A stretch of DNA of 64,000 bases, from the NCBI GenBank assembly GCA_026901365.1, contig QLOH01000828.1:62001-126000 (forward strand), given 5' to 3'. Below, in pieces: positions 24,444-34,913 of the stretch. The translations under genes were made by a program, and so were the position numbers. The DNA is from Sesbania bispinosa (taxonomy: Eukaryota; Streptophyta; Magnoliopsida; Fabales; Fabaceae). Under the pieces are notes generated by a model. That model was not told the DNA's origin, ran no database searches, and saw nothing but the letters and a program-made list of their open reading frames with translations. Every line of letters starts with the position of its first letter. The stretch's first letter is position 1.

Positions 24444-26047
24444 ATGTCTACCTTTGAGTTTTCAGCAACACATATTGTTCCTCCCGTGATTCCACCAGAA
24501 AAACCACCGGATTTGCAGCAAGCAAAGATTTCATTTTGGGATAAAGTGTTGGGTAATAAAGCTCCTCCATCATAGCGTCCTAAGGCTGACTTATTGGCAC
24601 AGAATTTGGTGAGGATAACTCTAGAGGACGGTAACCGTCTTCTTCCAATAGTCAACATAGATGAGGTGTTTGCTGAGTTATGTGAACCATGGTACGACGC
24701 TTTGATAATCAAGGTTTTGGGAAAAATGGTTGGCTACAACACAATGCGTGAAAGGCTTCCAAAATTATGGAAACTTTCTGGAGGGATGGAGATTATGGAC
24801 ATTGATAATGGGTTTTTCATGGTTAAATTCGATCATCAAGAAGATAGAGATAAGGTGGTTGATAGAGGACCGTGGATGCTGTTTGACCACTACCTTGCGA
24901 TTTCTTCATGGTCACCTGACTTTGTCTCATCTGAAGCTAAAGTTCAAAAAACAATGGTATGGGTTCGTATACCTTCCCTTAATTTGGCATGGTATGACGA
25001 AAGTTTTTTACTTGCTATGGCTGCAGCCATAGGTCATCCAGTTAGAGTGGATACTAATACATTACAAGTTGCTCGTGGAAGATTTGCTGGTGTTTGTGTC
25101 AAAATAGATCTAAATAAACCAGTTGTTGGTAAAATTAAAATTCATGAACACTGGTATAAATTAGAATATGAATGATTATATATTATTTGTTCAAATTGTG
25201 GATGATATGTCATCTTTCCAGAGACTGTTCTAATAACATTAGGCGTCCTCATGGTGGAGAACAGTAATCAAAGCAGCAAGCTCCTCCAGACAACGGTGTT
25301 CCTTCCAACAACCAGCAGCCACCTAAGCAAAACGGTAATAATGTTATTAATGCCAATTATGCAACTAATGATTCTGATATTAATGCAGGAGAAGAGTGTC
25401 ATGGTGATTGGTTAACCGTTACAAGGAGAAAACGTTCCAATAATTATGGCAAAAAGAATTCCAATCAAACCGGCAATCAAACTGGCAATCAGAAACGTGA
25501 TAGCAATTCAAAAAATGCATTCAAAGCATTGGCTAATTCATTGGATCAGGCTAATCACAGTTCCAAACATCAAGCAATCAATAACATGAAAAATCAAGGC
25601 AACAATCAATGGGTTCGAAAGAAAAGGCCTCGGGTGGCTCCACCAACTATTGATATTGCTAAATTAGTTGAGAATGCTAACAAAGGCAAGGCTAAATTGA
25701 AGGATCATGTCTCGGCTCACACAGCAGAAATATCCCAACAAAAAGAAATATCAAATAATCAAGTCATCAACCCATCATCAGAGGGTGATAAGAGTTTGGA
25801 AGTAGCAATTAACCAGCCTCATTTAACAGAAGTTAATCTTCAATTACAAGAATCCCGTTTGGGCATGCTAAATCTGACCAAAACTCCCCAAGAGATTGAC
25901 GATAAATCTCATAAGGAGAAACCACCAGATGAAGACTACAAACATTTGGAAGAGGATGGTGAGATAGACATGGATGAGAGTTCAGACACTGAGCAAGATG
26001 ATTGGGATGAGGATGTGGTTCAAGAAACAAATCCCATGCATGACTAA
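24444..26047 (+). pseudogene. LINE ORF1 (DUF4283/zinc-knuckle protein), broken
   Basis: The likely start is ATG 24444. A stop (24573-24575) follows 43 codons; the frame then stays open to 25175. The region 24594-25175 has features of the plant LINE ORF1 N-terminal domain (VDRGPWMLFDHYLAI..., VWVRIPSLNLAWYDE), thought to bind element RNA. After the TGA, a CCHC zinc knuckle is visible (C-S-N-C-G ... H-L-S-R-D-C, about 25201-25233) but split by a one-base frame change and a stop. A further stop lies at 25265. The C-terminal part (from about 25280; open 25529-26047) is low-complexity, with N/Q-rich then acidic D/E-rich stretches and a DWLTVTRRKR motif. It ends 41 bp before ORF2. Confidence 0.85.
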
Positions 26048-26088
26048 TAGCTTATGCAGTATCCTTGTTGTTAATCTAAACTTTTATA

Positions 26089-29000
26089 ATGATGTCTGAA
26101 TTTTTAGAATTCAAATTGCTAGCTTGGAACATAAGAGGAGCTGGCAATAAAACTGGTCGACGTCATTTGAAAGATATAATAAGCAAATATAGCCCAGATT
26201 TAATCTTTTGTATGGAAACCCATATTAATTATGCTAAAACTAATCTTTTCTTGTCTCAATGCAGATATTATCCAATTCATATTATTGAAGCAAATGGTCA
26301 TTCAGGCGGCTTATGGGCTATGGCTAAAGTTGGTCATAATTATACTATATCTGTTATAGGGACTAGTCCCCATTGTATCACCCTCTGCATTTCTAAAGGT
26401 TCTGAAGATTGGGTTTACACTGGCATATATGCAAGTCCTATCCCTACAGTTAGATATGATATTTGGAATTACATTAAAAATCATAGAAATATTATATCTA
26501 AACCTTGGCTCATTATAGGGGATTTTAATGAAATTTTGCTACCCTCTGAGCAACATGGTGGTAATTTTAATCAATCTCGTGCTGACAGATTTGAAGAGAT
26601 GTTTAACTTCTGTAATTTTTTAGATGTTCACACTATTGGCAGCAAGTATACATGGCAAAGAAGGTGTCAAGGAAATAAACTAATATCCAGAAAACTTGAT
26701 CGGGGTATTGGTGACATAAATTGGCACTTGGCTTTCCAAAATGCATCCATTGAGAATCTCTGCAGGTTGCATTCTGATCACAACCCTATTCTACTAAGAT
26801 GTAATGGCATTCAACAAACTAGAGGGACTAAACCTTTCCGCTTTGAGGCTGCTTGGATTTCTCATCAAGATTACATGTCTGTAGTAGCTCAAGCTTGGAC
26901 TAGAGCAGACAACATTATGCAATCTTTGGAAGAGGTAAAAAATGACTCCATTAATTTTAATTCTAATGTTTTCGGACATTTTAAACACAGGAAAAACAAG
27001 CTAGAGAGAAGAATACAGGGCATTCAAAAGAAGCTGGAATTAGTTGATATTGCAGCTCTCTCTTACCTTCAAGATGACTTAATTAAAGAATACAACAAAA
27101 CTCTGGAGCAAGAAGAAATCCATTGGTGGCAGAAGTCAAGAGAAGCGCATGTCAAGTTTGGAGACAGGAATACGAAGTACTTCCACACCAAAACTTTAAT
27201 TAGAAGGAGAAGGAATAAAATCCAGACTCTTACTCTTCCAAATGGTGAGAGATGTGATGATCCAGATATTCTACAAGATGAAGCTATCAAATTTTATAAA
27301 AATTTGTTTTCAGCAAGGAATAGTCAAACACACCAACCACTCATGACAAGTAACTTTCCTACCCTATCTCATAATTGTGTGGAAAATGTTTTACTTCCTA
27401 TATCTAAAGATGAAATTTTCACGGCTTTAAAATCCATGCATCCTTTAAAGGCCCCTGGAGTTGATGGGTTTCAAGCAATCTTTTTTAAACAATACTGGCA
27501 TATTGTTGGTGATGACATTTTTAAACTTATACGATATGCCATTAAAAATGCTTCTTTTGACCCTAAACTTGCTGAGACCCTAATTGTGCTAATTCCTAAA
27601 GTTGAAAATCCAAATAACTTCAAGGAGTTTAGACCAATTAGTCTATGCAATGTTTTATACAAATTATTGACTAAAGTTATTGTTCAAAGAATCAGACCTT
27701 ATATCTCTGACATTATAGGACCTCTTCAAAGTGCTTTCATTCCAGGAAGAGGAACTAGTGAGAATGCTATTATCCTTCAAGAGATTTTACACTACATGCA
27801 CAAATCTAAAAAGAAAAAGGGTGATCTTGTCTTTAAATTGGATTTAGAGAAAGCCTATGACATGGTTGACTGGGATTTTCTAAAAGAAACTCTTTTACTT
27901 TTTGGATTTCCCCTAAACCTTGTCAATCTTATAATGTTTTGTGTTACCTCTTCGACCTTATCTCTTCTTTGGACTTGCTCCTTTTTCACCTACTAGAGAT
28001 CTTAAACAAGGTGATCCTTTATCACCTTACTTGTTTGTGATGGTTATGGAAAGATTAGCTTTAAGTATCAATGAGGCCGTGGACAATGGATCTTGGATTC
28101 CAATTAAAATCTCTAAAAATGGTCCTACCATATCCCATTTTTTCTTTGCTGATGACACTCTCTTGTTTATCAAAGGGAAAACTTCTCAAGTTAGAAATAT
28201 GCAAAATATACTTTCTAAGTTTTCTGATGCCTCGGGTTTAAAAATTAATATGGATAAATCTAGGGTTTTCACTTCTAAGAGAGTTTCTAATCAAAAGAAG
28301 GACATATTCACTTCTATTTCGGGGATCCGTTTTACCACAAATTTACAAAAATATTTGGGGTTTATTGTTAAGGCTGGTAGGAGAACCAATGATGACTATA
28401 ATGATATTTTAGATAACATTAATAGAAAACTTAGCTCTTGGAAGGGAAATTTTTTAAACAGGGCTGGTAAATTAACTTTGGTTAAGTCAGTTCTCACTTC
28501 AATTCCTGTTTACAATATGCAAATCCAATGGTTTCCTGAAAATGTTTGTAATAAAATAGATAGCACGGCTAGGAAATTTCTGTGGGGTAATAACCAGGAT
28601 GGTCATGGATTACACTTAGTAAGTTGGAATAAGGTTACAAACTCCAAACGAAATGGTGGTTTAGCTATCAGGTCAGCAAGAAGTCAGAACATCTCTCTTT
28701 TAGGTAAGTTGGTGTGGGACATGATTAATAATAAAGAGAAGCTTTGTGTCAGAATTCTGCAGGACAGGACAATCTATGCTAAAAGCTAAGGAAAAATTGT
28801 CTGAAGGATATGAGTTACGTCTTGGTAATGGAATGTTATCCTTCTTTTATGATCCATGGATTGGTATACAAAAAATCTTTGATCTAGTTGATTTTGTTAG
28901 CATACAGGACAATTATTGCAAAATTAAGGATGTTTTTCAGAAAGGTCAATGGAGATTTAACAAACTAGCAACAAATATCCCAGAGACTATAAAGAATACA

Positions 29001-30101
29001 ATCATCCGGAAGCATTTTAATTTACATGATGAAGTCAAAGATGCATTTATTTGGAAACATTCAGCTAATGGAATCTACACTGCTCGCTCAGCATACCAGT
29101 GGCTTAACAGTAACAACAGATGCAACAAACAGGATAAACAGTGGAGTTGGATTTGGAATCTGAAGATACCTGAGAAATTGAAATTCTTTTTGTGGCAATT
29201 GTCTCACAAAGCTTTGCCTGTTAATGACTTCCGTGCGTCAAGGGGATTGACTGATTCAACTTTATGCATATGTTGTGATGAAGGACCTGAAACCTTGATG
29301 CACTGCTTCAGAGACTGCAGGTTCGTTAAGGACTTCTTGCAAACACTAGGTGTTCGAACGATCCCTGGAATCAACTTAGAAGATTTCAGTAACTGGATCA
29401 GAAGCAATTCAACTAATAATCCCACACATTTCCCAGCTACACTATGGTTTCTTTGGTTAGCACGTAATCAACAAACATTAGGCAATGGAGACAGACCTTC
29501 AAATTTGCAGATTCTCAACAATATTCGCAGAATGGGATTAGACATAACCTCTTCTCTTGCGGGTGAAGAAAATGTTGACTCTATTCCCAAATTAGTCGCT
29601 TGGATCCCTCCTCCAGACAACTTCATTGCTCTGAATACGGATGGGAGCTCAATGGGTAATCCAGGCAAAGCTGGATTTGGAGGAATTCTCCGAACTTCAA
29701 CCGGAACTTGGATCAAGGGCTTCCAAGGGAACTTAGGTTTTTCCTATTCGCTTCATGCTGAACTTCAAGGCCTCCACCATGGTCTCCAAGTAGCCTGGAC
29801 ATCAAATTTCAGGAAAATCAAATGTTTTAATGATTCTACCCAGGTTATCAAGCTAATCAACGAGGAAAATGTAACTTACCACAGACATGCATCCATTGTC
29901 TTTTCTATCCGAGAGCTCCTAAGCAGGAACTGGGTTGTGGACCTTCAACACATCCTCAGAGAGGGGAACTTCTGCGTCGATCATCTCGCCAAGCAGGGAG
30001 CAAACAATTTAGAAGTTCTTCGTATTCTCAATTACCCTCCCCCAGAGCTTTTCGACATTATGTTAGCTGATGCTACAGGGCTGACTTTCACCCGACCTTA
30101 G
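26089..30101 (+). pseudogene. LINE ORF2: endonuclease, reverse transcriptase, RNase H (broken)
   Basis: ORF2 nicks target DNA, reverse transcribes element RNA and carries RNase H. The start at 26089 (MMSEF) or 26092 leads straight into the endonuclease domain: WNIRGAGN at the N-terminus, METH, GDFNEIL, and SDHNPIL near residue 230. The RT follows, with PLKAPGVDGF, RPISLCNVLYK, QSAFIPGR and DLEKAYD. The first frame ends near 27995. The RT continues in a second frame (27941-28789) with LKQGDPLSPYLF and the catalytic F-A-D-D (about 28146). A second change near 28780 moves to a third frame (28746-30101) holding the cysteine-rich zf-RVT region (about 29040-29330) and an RNase H domain with TDGS, HAELQ, NDST and VDHLAKQGA. 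Both breaks look like small deletions. Confidence 0.93.
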
Positions 30102-30168
30102 TTTTCCTTGATTTTTTTTTTCTTTCTTCTTTTCTTTTCTTGTTTTCTTTCCTTTTCTGTACCAAAAA

Positions 30169-30186
30169 AAATGTTTTATTTAATTA
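30169..30186. repeat. LINE target-site duplication, right copy
   Basis: The 18 bases here equal 24387-24404. Together they define the LINE boundaries exactly. Confidence 0.9.
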
Positions 30187-30192
30187 GCCATC

Positions 30193-30920
30193 GGGTGTGT
30201 TTGGCAAAATTAGCTGATAAGCTAGCTGGTAGCTGATAAGCTAGTTGCTAGCTGATAAGCTCCTAGCTTATAAGCTCCGACTTGATAAGCTAGCTTATTA
30301 AACTAGAAGTGTTTGGTAAAACTAGCTGATAAGCTAGTTGGTAAATGTAAAATGACATAAAAGGACATAACTGCGTACGTTTTATTATATAAATTCTATT
30401 TGTGTTTTCTAAATAAAAATATATTATTATGTAATTATATTTTTAGTTTTTTTTAAAAAATAATTAAATTCTTATTAAACCTTTTAATAATAAAATATTT
30501 AATTAAAAATTAAAATAAATAGTTTTTTTAATAAAATAAATAGTATAATATAAAAACAATTTCATAAAATAATGAAAAGAAAATAGTAATTTAATTAATT
30601 CATAATTTTTTAAATTACTTATTATATAGGTAATAATAGGTAAAAAGAAATTGAAAGGTTTTTATTATTAAAATGAAAATAGATAAAAAAAATTAAAAAT
30701 AATAAATAAAATGTATTAAAATATAAGGGATAGTGATGGAAGAAAATTAAATAAGCTACAAGCTAGAAGCTAGGTGAAGTAGCTTGTAGCTTATAAGCTA
30801 GAAGCTCCTAAAATAAGCTACTTTAAAGTACCTTACCAAACACTTTTGTGTTGGTAAAACTAGCTTATAAGCTAGTCAAATAAGCTAATAGCTAGCTTAT
30901 TGGCCTTGCCAAACACACTC
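30193..30920. mobile_element. MITE with GGGTGTGTTTGGCAA inverted ends
   Basis: The ends are GGGTGTGTTTGGCAA and the reverse complement of GAGTGTGTTTGGCAA (one mismatch in 15). Sub-terminal regions hold many AGCTGATAAGCTAG / AGCTTATAAGCTAG repeats in both orientations, and the centre is very AT-rich. About 728 bp, with no coding capacity. A clean target duplication is not visible, so the superfamily (hAT-like is my guess) is uncertain. Confidence 0.7.
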
Positions 30921-31330
30921 ATTGTTTATCTTTTTCTTGGTTACCCATTCTATTATGTTTTTGCCATGGCCACGTTACAACCATAAAAGACCTTTTGATT
31001 ATTGCATGCATTAAATGTTGGTTGAGATGTGGTTAATAATCAAATCTATGATAGTATACTTTCTTTGGAGAAGCTGTGTGAATTTTTCCCACACCCTTAA
31101 ACACTTTTGAGAGTGGTAGAAGAGCGTCCTTGTTTGATGCATAATTTAATTTTAGGGATTCAAAAGCTTCTGATTGGGCTAACATTTAATTGTTCCTTTA
31201 GCATTGGAAATTGTGCATTTATTGCAAGTTATTTCATAATGGGTTCCTTGACTATGTGTTTTTATTGCCCATTACTTAAGTTTTAGTGTGGATTATTGCT
31301 TGAGAATAAGCAATTCTTAAGTGTGGGGAG
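30921..31330 (+). mobile_element. Athila/Tat-like element, 3' end of internal region with polypurine tract
   Basis: Non-coding sequence ending CTTAAGTGTGGGGAGG (31317-31332), a classic Athila/Tat-type polypurine tract placed immediately before the LTR. It primes plus-strand DNA synthesis in this group. Confidence 0.75.
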
Positions 31331-31858
31331 GTTAATAGACCGCTATTTTATATATTTATTTTGGGTATTTAAATGAGTTATTTGACATTTATGGTCATTA
31401 TTATTATTTGATATCTCACTTATTTTCCTTTATTTTGTCACGTAAATAAAAAGGAGATTTGATTAGATAAGGGAGAATCTTTAGCGAGACTTGGCCATTG
31501 GGTATTGATAGTATTAGAATAAGTGATTGGTAATTGGCTTGACATAATTTATAAGGGAAATTGGGAGAAAATCTAGTTAGCACTTAAGTGAAACCAAATG
31601 CTCTTGGCACTTCCATAACTTAATCCTAATTGTAATTGTTTGCTGCCTTGTTTAACTTTCTTTCTCTCTTTCCTCATTTAATTATTATTTTCCTCAATCA
31701 ACAAATCAAACCATAATTTTTATCTCTTATCTCATTATTAAAGATTTAATTTAATTTAATATTGTTAATTAATCTTTGTGGGACGATACTTGGGATTTTA
31801 AATACTCCATTTTACTCTAATCGACGGGTACACTTGCCCGTAGGTAAAACTCACAACA
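31331..31858 (+). mobile_element. Athila/Tat-like LTR (528 bp)
   Basis: Begins GTTAATAGACCGC just after the polypurine tract and ends CTCACAACA just before a primer-binding site. Its first ~140 bp match 8655-8800. It is flanked by internal 3' sequence on its left and by primer site plus leader on its right, so it serves as 3' LTR of one copy and 5' LTR of another, the structure left by LTR-LTR recombination or tandem insertion. Confidence 0.8.
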
Positions 31859-31864
31859 AGTTTT

Positions 31865-31882
31865 TGGCGCCATTGCAGGAGA
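31865..31882 (+). other. Primer-binding site, Asp-tRNA type
   Basis: TGGCGCCATTGCAGGAGA resembles the TGGCGCCGTTGCCGGGGA primer site of Athila/Tat gypsy elements, complementary to tRNA-Asp, with about three differences. It starts six bases after the LTR end. Confidence 0.8.
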
Positions 31883-32412
31883 TTATTTTAACAATATTAG
31901 AAAAGATTGAATCCTATTTAATTGAGATACTTTTTATTTTATTTTATTTTTTATTTTTTATCCTTCAAGGTTAATAGTCAAAAGGTCAAACACTATGAGA
32001 AAGGGGTTTAACATAAGGACAGTGTTCTATTGCTGCAAGACCCAACAACTCCTTCTTATGGCTCCACTTTGAGATGACACGCCAGGCTCGGGACGTTAAA
32101 CAAGCGCTTACAGGAGGCAACCTGGATCCTTTATTTTTTTTATTTTTTTCACTTGACTTATTTTTCTTTTATTGTTATTAATTTTATTCTATTTTATTTT
32201 TACTTTTGTTTTTTCGCTTATGTTCTTAAGAGCTTTGACAAAATTGCTTGTACTTTGGATTCCAACAGTCATAGCTAGGACTTGTCCACCATGCCTTCCA
32301 ATTAGGGGAAGGGGCACCCATTGGATACCTAATTTGTGCTCATTGAATGTTGAATTGTAAATTGCAAGTCCTCATTAATAATATGGTGCTCATTTTATTT
32401 AGGCTTTGAAAA
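31883..32412 (+). mobile_element. Athila/Tat-like leader, second partial copy
   Basis: From about 31915 it matches 9370-9715 and then 21650-21895 continuously, which proves the 9719-21649 insertion in the first copy. It carries GGGACGTTAAACAAGCGCTT (32090-32109) only about 225 bp after the primer site. It stops at about 32412, where the outer Tekay-like LTR resumes. Confidence 0.75.
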
Positions 32413-33219
32413 TGGAGGTCTTGAGGAGGTGAGGTTGAGTTCCTTGGCCTTTCTCCTCCTTCTTCTACCTTGGGTGAGCTTCCTCTCCTCTCCTCTTCTC
32501 TTCTCCTCTCTGCTAGGGCATAAAAGGGTTGTGGGAATGTGTTTTAAAATGAGGGCTAAATGCCTTTAGAAAGCTTTTAAAAACTGGATTCATACATTTT
32601 CGCTCAAGCGAGAGTATTCTCGCTTGAGCGAAAATATCACAGAGACAAAAGTGTGCATTTTCTCTTAAGCCAAAATCAAGCAGAAGTGAACCCCTGTTTC
32701 ATCCAAAAATTCGCTTCATGCGAAATTTCTTTCACTTGAGCGAGTTTATCAGAACTTTTTCTATAAAATTTTACTTTCATTTTGCTTAAGCGAAAATATT
32801 TTTTGCTTGAGTGAAAATTTTCAAAAATATCACTACAGTGTGAGTTGCATATCTCACAACTTAGATTTCGTATTAATGATCCGGCCATTCAAAATGAAGG
32901 ACCAGATGTCTTGAAGCTATTATCAAATTTTTAGCCCGATCTGATGGCGAACGAATCCACAGTTGCGAAGCAACGGTGGCAGCTTTGTGTGTGAGCGAAA
33001 ATAACTTTCTCTCTCAAATTGTTTATCTCTAAAAATAAATTATCTTACCTTATAACTCATTATTTAACTCTCTATAACTCATTATTTAACCTATTTCTAA
33101 CATTAGTATTATTACTCTTGTAATAACTTTATTTTTGTTTACAATTACTGTCATCAAAATACATTATAAGTATTTTAATTATAAATTCAAGCTAGATTCT
33201 CGAATTTTGGGATGTTACA
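32413..33219 (-). mobile_element. Outer Tekay-like LTR, right copy (5' LTR part)
   Basis: On the minus strand it starts TGTAACATCCCAAAATTCG at 33219. It holds three palindrome groups (32599-32636, 32710-32748, 32778-32818) built from CGCTCAAGCGAG / CGCTTGAGCG-like halves, a TATA-like TTTTAAAA stretch and a CT-rich leader. Bases 32413-32670 overlap the left LTR copy (7966-8250), so this is a second LTR, not the other half of the first. Confidence 0.75.
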
Positions 33220-34200
33220 AGAGTTATGGTTTCTAATCTTACTATTGCTCGAACCACTCGACCTTGACATGTCAAACTTATAATGTTCACCAATCCACTC
33301 AACCTTCATATCCAATGTAAGACACACACCATAGGACCCAAAAATAATTTTTGCAAACTTTTCCATTGTAAAGGTTATTTTTAATTGAATTAATAACGTT
33401 TTTTCATTAAAAATCACTAAAACTACATTTTTGTCCAAAAATCACAAAATTTAAATTTTGGGCATCCAAAATCATCCCCCACACCCCAAACACCCAAAAA
33501 TAAAATTATAAAAAATTGGATATTGAGTGCTCACACTGTTTTTCAAGGTAGTCAATAATGTTAGAGTTGGGGATTTTAACCTTACTATTGCCCAAGCCAC
33601 TCGACCTCAAACATGTCAAACTTATAGTGTTTACCAATTCACTCAACCTTCATATCCAATGTAAGACACACACCATAGGAACCAAAAATGATTTTTGCAA
33701 AAATTTCCGTGAAATGTGAACTTTAATTTAATTAACAATATTTTTTCATTAAAAAATTACTAAAATTAATTTTTTTAAACATTCACCAATTTTAAATTTC
33801 GGACATCCCACGTAATCCTCATGTATTATAGGACCCCAAAACTGATTTTACAAAGTTTTTTTGGTACAAAAGTGTTTTTTAATTTAATTAACAATATTTT
33901 TCATTAATAAATTCCCTAAAAGTTCATTTTTTGTCCAAAACTCACCAAATTAAAATTATGGTAAACGCACATCATTACCCACGTATTATAAGACCAAAAT
34001 AATTTTTGTAAAATTTTCTAGTATAAAAGTGTTTTTTAATTGAATTAACAATGGTTTCCATTAAAATATTCACTATAATTATATTTTTTTGTCCAAAAAT
34101 TACCAAACTTAGATTTTGGACATCCCACACCCACATAGGAGAGCCAAATGCACTATAATTACATTTTTTAATTCTTTATATTTGTTTGGTTCAAATGTAA
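33220..34200. repeat. AT-rich satellite array, right block
   Basis: Same family as 5915-6808. Landmarks AGGACCCAAAA or variants lie at about 33333, 33677, 33830, 33990 and 34137 (spacing 344, 153, 160, 147 bp), so a longer unit alternates with ~150-bp units. The array decays into AT-rich sequence by about 34200. Confidence 0.85.
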
Positions 34201-34415
34201 TTTTTATTTGATATAACAATATTTTTTTACTAAAATAATAACTAAAATTATTTAATTTTTCAAAAATTGACTAAATTGTGCAGTTTTTCAAAATCATGCA
34301 CAAATTTCATTGCATTGCAACTTAATAAATCTTAGTCATTTGACACTACATGAATCAGACCTTTCATTATTGAATAAAAAAGTATAATATAAATAATAAA
34401 AATTAAATTAAATAC

Positions 34416-34709
34416 TGTAGAAACCACAGGAAACACTATGAGGGGGTTGAATAGTGTTTTAATTGTTTAAACAGGTTTTCTTGGAAACCTTTTCACAAAC
34501 AAAGTTTTTACAAAAGTTATAAGCAACTTTCTGAAAATGGAGTATGTACTTGCTGAAAATCTTTTCAGCAAGTTCACCAAAATTGATTTCTTAAACTGTT
34601 TTGAAACGTATTTTTGAAAGCTTATGTTTAAACAGTTTAATTCACTAATATCCTAACCCTTCTTGTTAGATAAAATAGCAGTTAATAAGAGATAAGGGTT
34701 GAGAAGACT
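34416..34709 (-). mobile_element. Truncated 3' LTR of SIRE-like element
   Basis: Starts TGTAGAAACCACAGG and follows the other LTR (48217 onward) to GATAAGGGTTGAGAAGA, then breaks off into sequence near the polypurine tract. About 1 kb of LTR, including the hairpin repeats, is missing. Confidence 0.8.
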
Positions 34710-34785
34710 TTAACTTCAGATTTTCCTGAATCACTGAGTTCTTCAGAACAACACTTTAACTTTAGATTTTGTTAGCTTCTTAATA

Positions 34786-34800
34786 CTCCCCCTTTTGTCA
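34786..34800 (-). other. Polypurine tract and GATGACAAAAGGGGGAG motif
   Basis: On the minus strand the phrase TGACAAAAGGGGGAG is read downstream of the RNase H frame. This purine tract normally precedes the 3' LTR in SIRE/Tork-type copia elements. Confidence 0.7.
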
Positions 34801-34913
34801 TCAATCAAAAGGGTAAACAAAGCAGACTGAAGAAGTGTATATGCTATTAAAAGAATAGATTTAGGAGAACACTTGTGCAGATCAACACTTTTTATAAGAA
34901 CAATTCAGTAAGT

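Larger units (their letters stand above)
24405..30168 (+). mobile_element. LINE-type non-LTR retrotransposon, nearly full length, inactive
   Basis: A 5.76 kb element with two decayed reading frames and a short A tail (about 30164-30168). It is flanked by an 18-bp duplication starting AAATGTTTTATTT (24387-24404 and 30169-30186), the signature of target-primed reverse transcription. The encoded domains are zinc-knuckle ORF1, then apurinic-type endonuclease, reverse transcriptase, zf-RVT-like region and RNase H in ORF2, the plant L1-type layout. At least two stops and one frameshift in ORF1 and two frame changes in ORF2 make it non-functional. Confidence 0.92.
6809..33219 (-). mobile_element. 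26.4 kb nested insertion bounded by Tekay-like LTR ends
   Basis: The insertion starts TGTAACG at 6809 and ends GATGTTACA at 33219. It is flanked by a perfect 5-bp duplication AGAGT (6804-6808 and 33220-33224), and removing it restores a continuous satellite. The outermost layer consists of two partial LTRs in minus orientation (6809-8654 and 32413-33219). Everything between is later or rearranged material, mainly an Athila/Tat-like element that is itself interrupted several times. No coding sequence of the outer element survives. Confidence 0.8.
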
